From contig CAIYFY010000403.1 of the NCBI GenBank assembly GCA_903925535.1, forward strand, positions 1 to 37,342: a DNA stretch of 37,342 bases. Reading direction: 5' to 3'. The position numbers and the translations under genes are program-made. This document shows, in pieces, positions 35,460-37,342 of this stretch. Each line of letters starts with the position of its first letter. Position 1 is the first letter of the stretch. The notes under the pieces are model-generated. The model saw only the letters and a program-made list of their open reading frames with translations. It did not search any database and had not been told where the DNA came from. The stretch is from an uncultured Bacteroidota bacterium (lineage in GTDB: Bacteria > Bacteroidota > Bacteroidia > Chitinophagales > Saprospiraceae).

Positions 35460-35603
35460 TTAGACTAATACGAAAGCTACATAATAATCTGGCTGAAGGA
35501 CCAGTTTACACTTGGTGTTTCCGTTCTTCACGTCCTGCTCGCAGAAGAGCAGCAGGCGGGTCCGGGAGTGATGTTGTGTTTCAGTGGTTTTGTCCGGTGC
35601 CAT
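35460..35603 (-). CDS. Candidate small protein gene, 47 codons
   Basis: I do not recognise this ORF. It encodes 47 residues beginning MAPDKTTETQHHSRTR and ending DYYVAFVLV, with two cysteines (21 and 32), a polar basic N-terminal half and a hydrophobic end. Codon composition is gene-like (28 of 47 codons end in G or C), in contrast to the AT-rich DNA on its asnB side. A promoter-like TTG-N22-CACTTTTG (35646-35678) lies about 40 nt before the ATG, and a strong terminator lies about 60 nt after the stop, so it is the only sizeable ORF I find in a well-delimited unit of about 270 nt. A 13-codon ORF overlaps its start in another frame. Alternatives are a small non-coding RNA or a structured 3' UTR of the kinase gene. 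Confidence 0.4.
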   Translation of the reverse strand: MAPDKTTETQHHSRTRLLLFCEQDVKNGNTKCKLVLQPDYYVAFVLV

Positions 35604-35645
35604 ACAGGGCACAGGGTTTCATACCCCCGCTGCGAACAACTGTTG

Positions 35646-35678
35646 CAAAAGTGTAATAAATAATCCAAACCAGCACAA
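35646..35678 (-). promoter_or_regulatory. Putative promoter of the small transcription unit
   Basis: On the minus strand TTG (35676-35678) precedes CACTTTTG (35646-35653) by 22 nt; the -7 element has one mismatch to TAnnTTTG. The predicted transcription start is near 35640. Confidence 0.4.
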
Positions 35679-35681
35679 GCC

Positions 35682-35737
35682 AATTACTAATTGGTAGCTC
35701 TCACTGTGTGGTTGACATTTTAAATTACTAACTGGTA
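35682..35737. repeat. Two tandem operator-like repeats
   Basis: AATTACTAATTGGTA (35682-35696) and AATTACTAACTGGTA (35723-35737) differ at one of 15 positions and start 41 bp apart, close to four helical turns. Each is partly palindromic: CCAATT-ACT-AATTGG (35680-35694), and AATTAC...GTAATT in the second. They sit just upstream of the small-unit promoter at about -49 and -90, typical positions for an activator or for looping. Confidence 0.55.
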
Positions 35738-35740
35738 ATT

Positions 35741-37342
35741 TCAGTCTTCAAAACGGAACGAAATCCGCACCTCTGTGCCTGCTCCAAGACCGTGTTCATC
35801 GAGCAAATCAACGATCTCCAGTTTCATTTCCGGAAGAGAAAGATGTGAAATTCTGGAAAGGCGATCCTGACTTATCTGCATCCCCCGCGAACTGGAAACC
35901 GACAGTCCCGACGATTTGAAAGCTGCTGCCGCGTTACGGCCTATTCCGTTGTCCCGAATCAACAGGATACATCTCTCAGCTTCCAGTTGTACGGCAATTG
36001 TGAGCTTTCGCTTTCTGTTTTTGAGCGGGAGGAGTCCGTGGCGGATGGCGTTTTCCACGTAAGGCTGAAGCACCATCGGGGGGATCTGGATAAAATTCCA
36101 CCCCAAACTTTCATCAGGGGTATTTATTTCACACTCGAAAAAACCCTTGAAACGGATTTGCTCCATTTCAACATATTCTTTCAGAAAGTCAATTTCATCT
36201 TCCAGAAAGATTAAATCTTTGGAGGAATAATCGAGTACCCTTCGCATCAGTCTGCTAAATCTGTCGAGGTAGGCCTCTGCAACTTTGGGATTGGCCTCCA
36301 AAACCTGCAGTTTGACGGTGTTCAGACAGTTGAATATGAAATGCGGGTTCATTTGTATCCGAAGATTGGCGAGCTCGAGTTCGGTCATCTTCTTTTTCAC
36401 CCTCAGCTCCTGTTTGATATTATCTTGCCTTCTGTGCCAGAAAAATGCGGTTGCACCAATAGTCAGCAGCAACACCAATGTTCTGAACCACCAGGTTTGC
36501 CACCAGGCAGCCCTGATTTCAATCGGCACATAGAGCGTTGTCAAATCCTGATAATTTCCCAGAGCATCGGCCATTTGAATTTCAAGGGAGTATTTTCCGG
36601 GTTGCAGGTTCCATAACGTGAGAATATTGGTTCCTTTTATATAAGTCCAGGCAGTTGTATCAGATCCCGACATCCGGTATCTGAAGTTAAATACCGTGGC
36701 AAGCCATGCCGGTTTAACAGACAGTACTATTTCAATTCCGTTGCGTGGATAATCCAGTATCAGTTTTTCGGGATTAAATAGCGTGTCAGGTTCTTCCAGA
36801 CCAAGCAGACTCGCTTTCCAGATGCTCAGTTCGGGTGCATGTGCGGCCTGAACAACGCTGTCCGGATGAAAAAGAATGTAACCACCCTCCGAGCCGGCAT
36901 ACAGGTATCCACCCGGAAAGGTATCCAGCGTAAATATGGCGCCTTCAGGCATTCCGAACTCAAGGCCGAATGTCTGTAGCTGGAGATTTTTGGCATCCAG
37001 ACGAAATAGTCCGCTCTGATAAATCCCCCAGATGTTGCCGTGTGCATCACGGGTAAGACTGGACACCTCGCTGAGAACAGTTTCCACACCCGGATCAGAC
37101 GACTTGAATGGGGTATAGTTCATTTCTGACGTATCTGTCCAGTTGAAGAAGCCAAATCCTGCACTGACACCACCAAGCCAGAGCCGCCCGTAATCATCAT
37201 GTTGAATGGCACTGAAATCGGCTATTCCGATTCCAATATTCAGAAAATCGTTTTGGCTGAAATTATCGTAGTGCTGGCCATTGTCTCTGGTACGCCCTAT
37301 CCCCTCATCTGCTGCAAACCAGACGCTCCCGTCGGGGGTCTG
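35741..37342 (-). CDS. LytS-type sensor histidine kinase with two-component propeller repeats (5' end missing)
   Basis: The frame is open to the right edge (the ATG at 37123 is internal), giving 533 visible residues. The first part holds periplasmic Reg_prop propeller repeats (DGSVWFAADEGIGR, DDYGRLWLGG, AHGNIWGIYQSGLFRLD). These are followed by a Y_Y_Y-type beta domain (FRYRMSGSDTTAWTYI, LQPGKYSLEIQMADALGNYQ), one membrane helix near residues 280-300, and the His_kinase domain with the phosphoacceptor His in LRIQMNPHFIFNCLN. The ATPase domain shows VLQPYVENAIRHGLLPL and RDNGIGRN. Such kinases usually signal to a LytTR response regulator encoded next to them; none lies on the 3' side here. 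The signal is unknown. A regulator gene could lie upstream, outside the window. Confidence 0.9.
   Translation of the reverse strand, partial: QTPDGSVWFAADEGIGRTRDNGQHYDNFSQNDFLNIGIGIADFSAIQHDDYGRLWLGGVSAGFGFFNWTDTSEMNYTPFKSSDPGVETVLSEVSSLTRDAHGNIWGIYQSGLFRLDAKNLQLQTFGLEFGMPEGAIFTLDTFPGGYLYAGSEGGYILFHPDSVVQAAHAPELSIWKASLLGLEEPDTLFNPEKLILDYPRNGIEIVLSVKPAWLATVFNFRYRMSGSDTTAWTYIKGTNILTLWNLQPGKYSLEIQMADALGNYQDLTTLYVPIEIRAAWWQTWWFRTLVLLLTIGATAFFWHRRQDNIKQELRVKKKMTELELANLRIQMNPHFIFNCLNTVKLQVLEANPKVAEAYLDRFSRLMRRVLDYSSKDLIFLEDEIDFLKEYVEMEQIRFKGFFECEINTPDESLGWNFIQIPPMVLQPYVENAIRHGLLPLKNRKRKLTIAVQLEAERCILLIRDNGIGRNAAAAFKSSGLSVSSSRGMQISQDRLSRISHLSLPEMKLEIVDLLDEHGLGAGTEVRISFRFED

Noticed and set aside
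1..37342. CRISPR arrays, tRNA or rRNA genes
   Set aside because: No regularly spaced repeats and no tRNA-like cloverleaf or rRNA segment were seen; the only repeats are coding (SprB, FG-GAP), the IS ends and the promoter palindromes.

Overview
The window reads as a Bacteroidota chromosome segment, most likely from a Saprospiria-type (Lewinella/Phaeodactylibacter-like) organism; the phylum is well supported, the family is inference. The support is two type IX secretion C-terminal sorting domains, a SusC/SusD pair, SprB-type repeats, almost no Shine-Dalgarno sequences, and many copies of the Bacteroidota promoter -7 element TAnnTTTG.

Left part (1-8000). The 3' end of a secreted T9SS protein runs tail-to-tail into a minus-strand operon uxs-rfbB-queG (nucleotide-sugar biosynthesis plus queuosine maturation). 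Divergent from it are a conserved membrane protein of unknown function, then yidC with a CDF metal transporter 12 nt behind it, then a convergent VOC-fold protein.

Centre (8049-24101). A nine-gene plus-strand polysaccharide utilisation locus encodes a complete mannose route: GntR/UTRA regulator, SusC, SusD, ROK sugar kinase, mannose-6-phosphate isomerase with an extra N-terminal domain, MFS sugar porter, GH92 alpha-mannosidase, a large FG-GAP/ASPIC lipoprotein and a small lipoprotein. A perfect 16-bp palindrome lies between a promoter-like sequence and the regulator's start codon and is the obvious autoregulatory operator. The inferred pathway is: GH92 releases mannose, the porter imports it, the ROK kinase phosphorylates it and ManA makes fructose-6-phosphate.

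An intact IS1182-type insertion sequence (24127-26005) follows. Its two ends are each palindromic and look like intrinsic terminators. Next on the minus strand are a 1560-residue T9SS-exported SprB/HYR repeat protein, a K+ channel with an RCK domain, a secreted alpha/beta-hydrolase lipoprotein, and asnB.

Right part (35184-37342). The 557-bp gap between asnB and a LytS-type sensor kinase is unusually structured. It holds an asnB promoter overlaid with perfect palindromes, a strong minus-strand terminator, a promoter-like pair, two tandem operator-like repeats, and an unlisted 47-codon ORF. I consider this small transcription unit the best candidate for something undescribed. The kinase runs off the right edge and has no LytTR response regulator at its 3' side.
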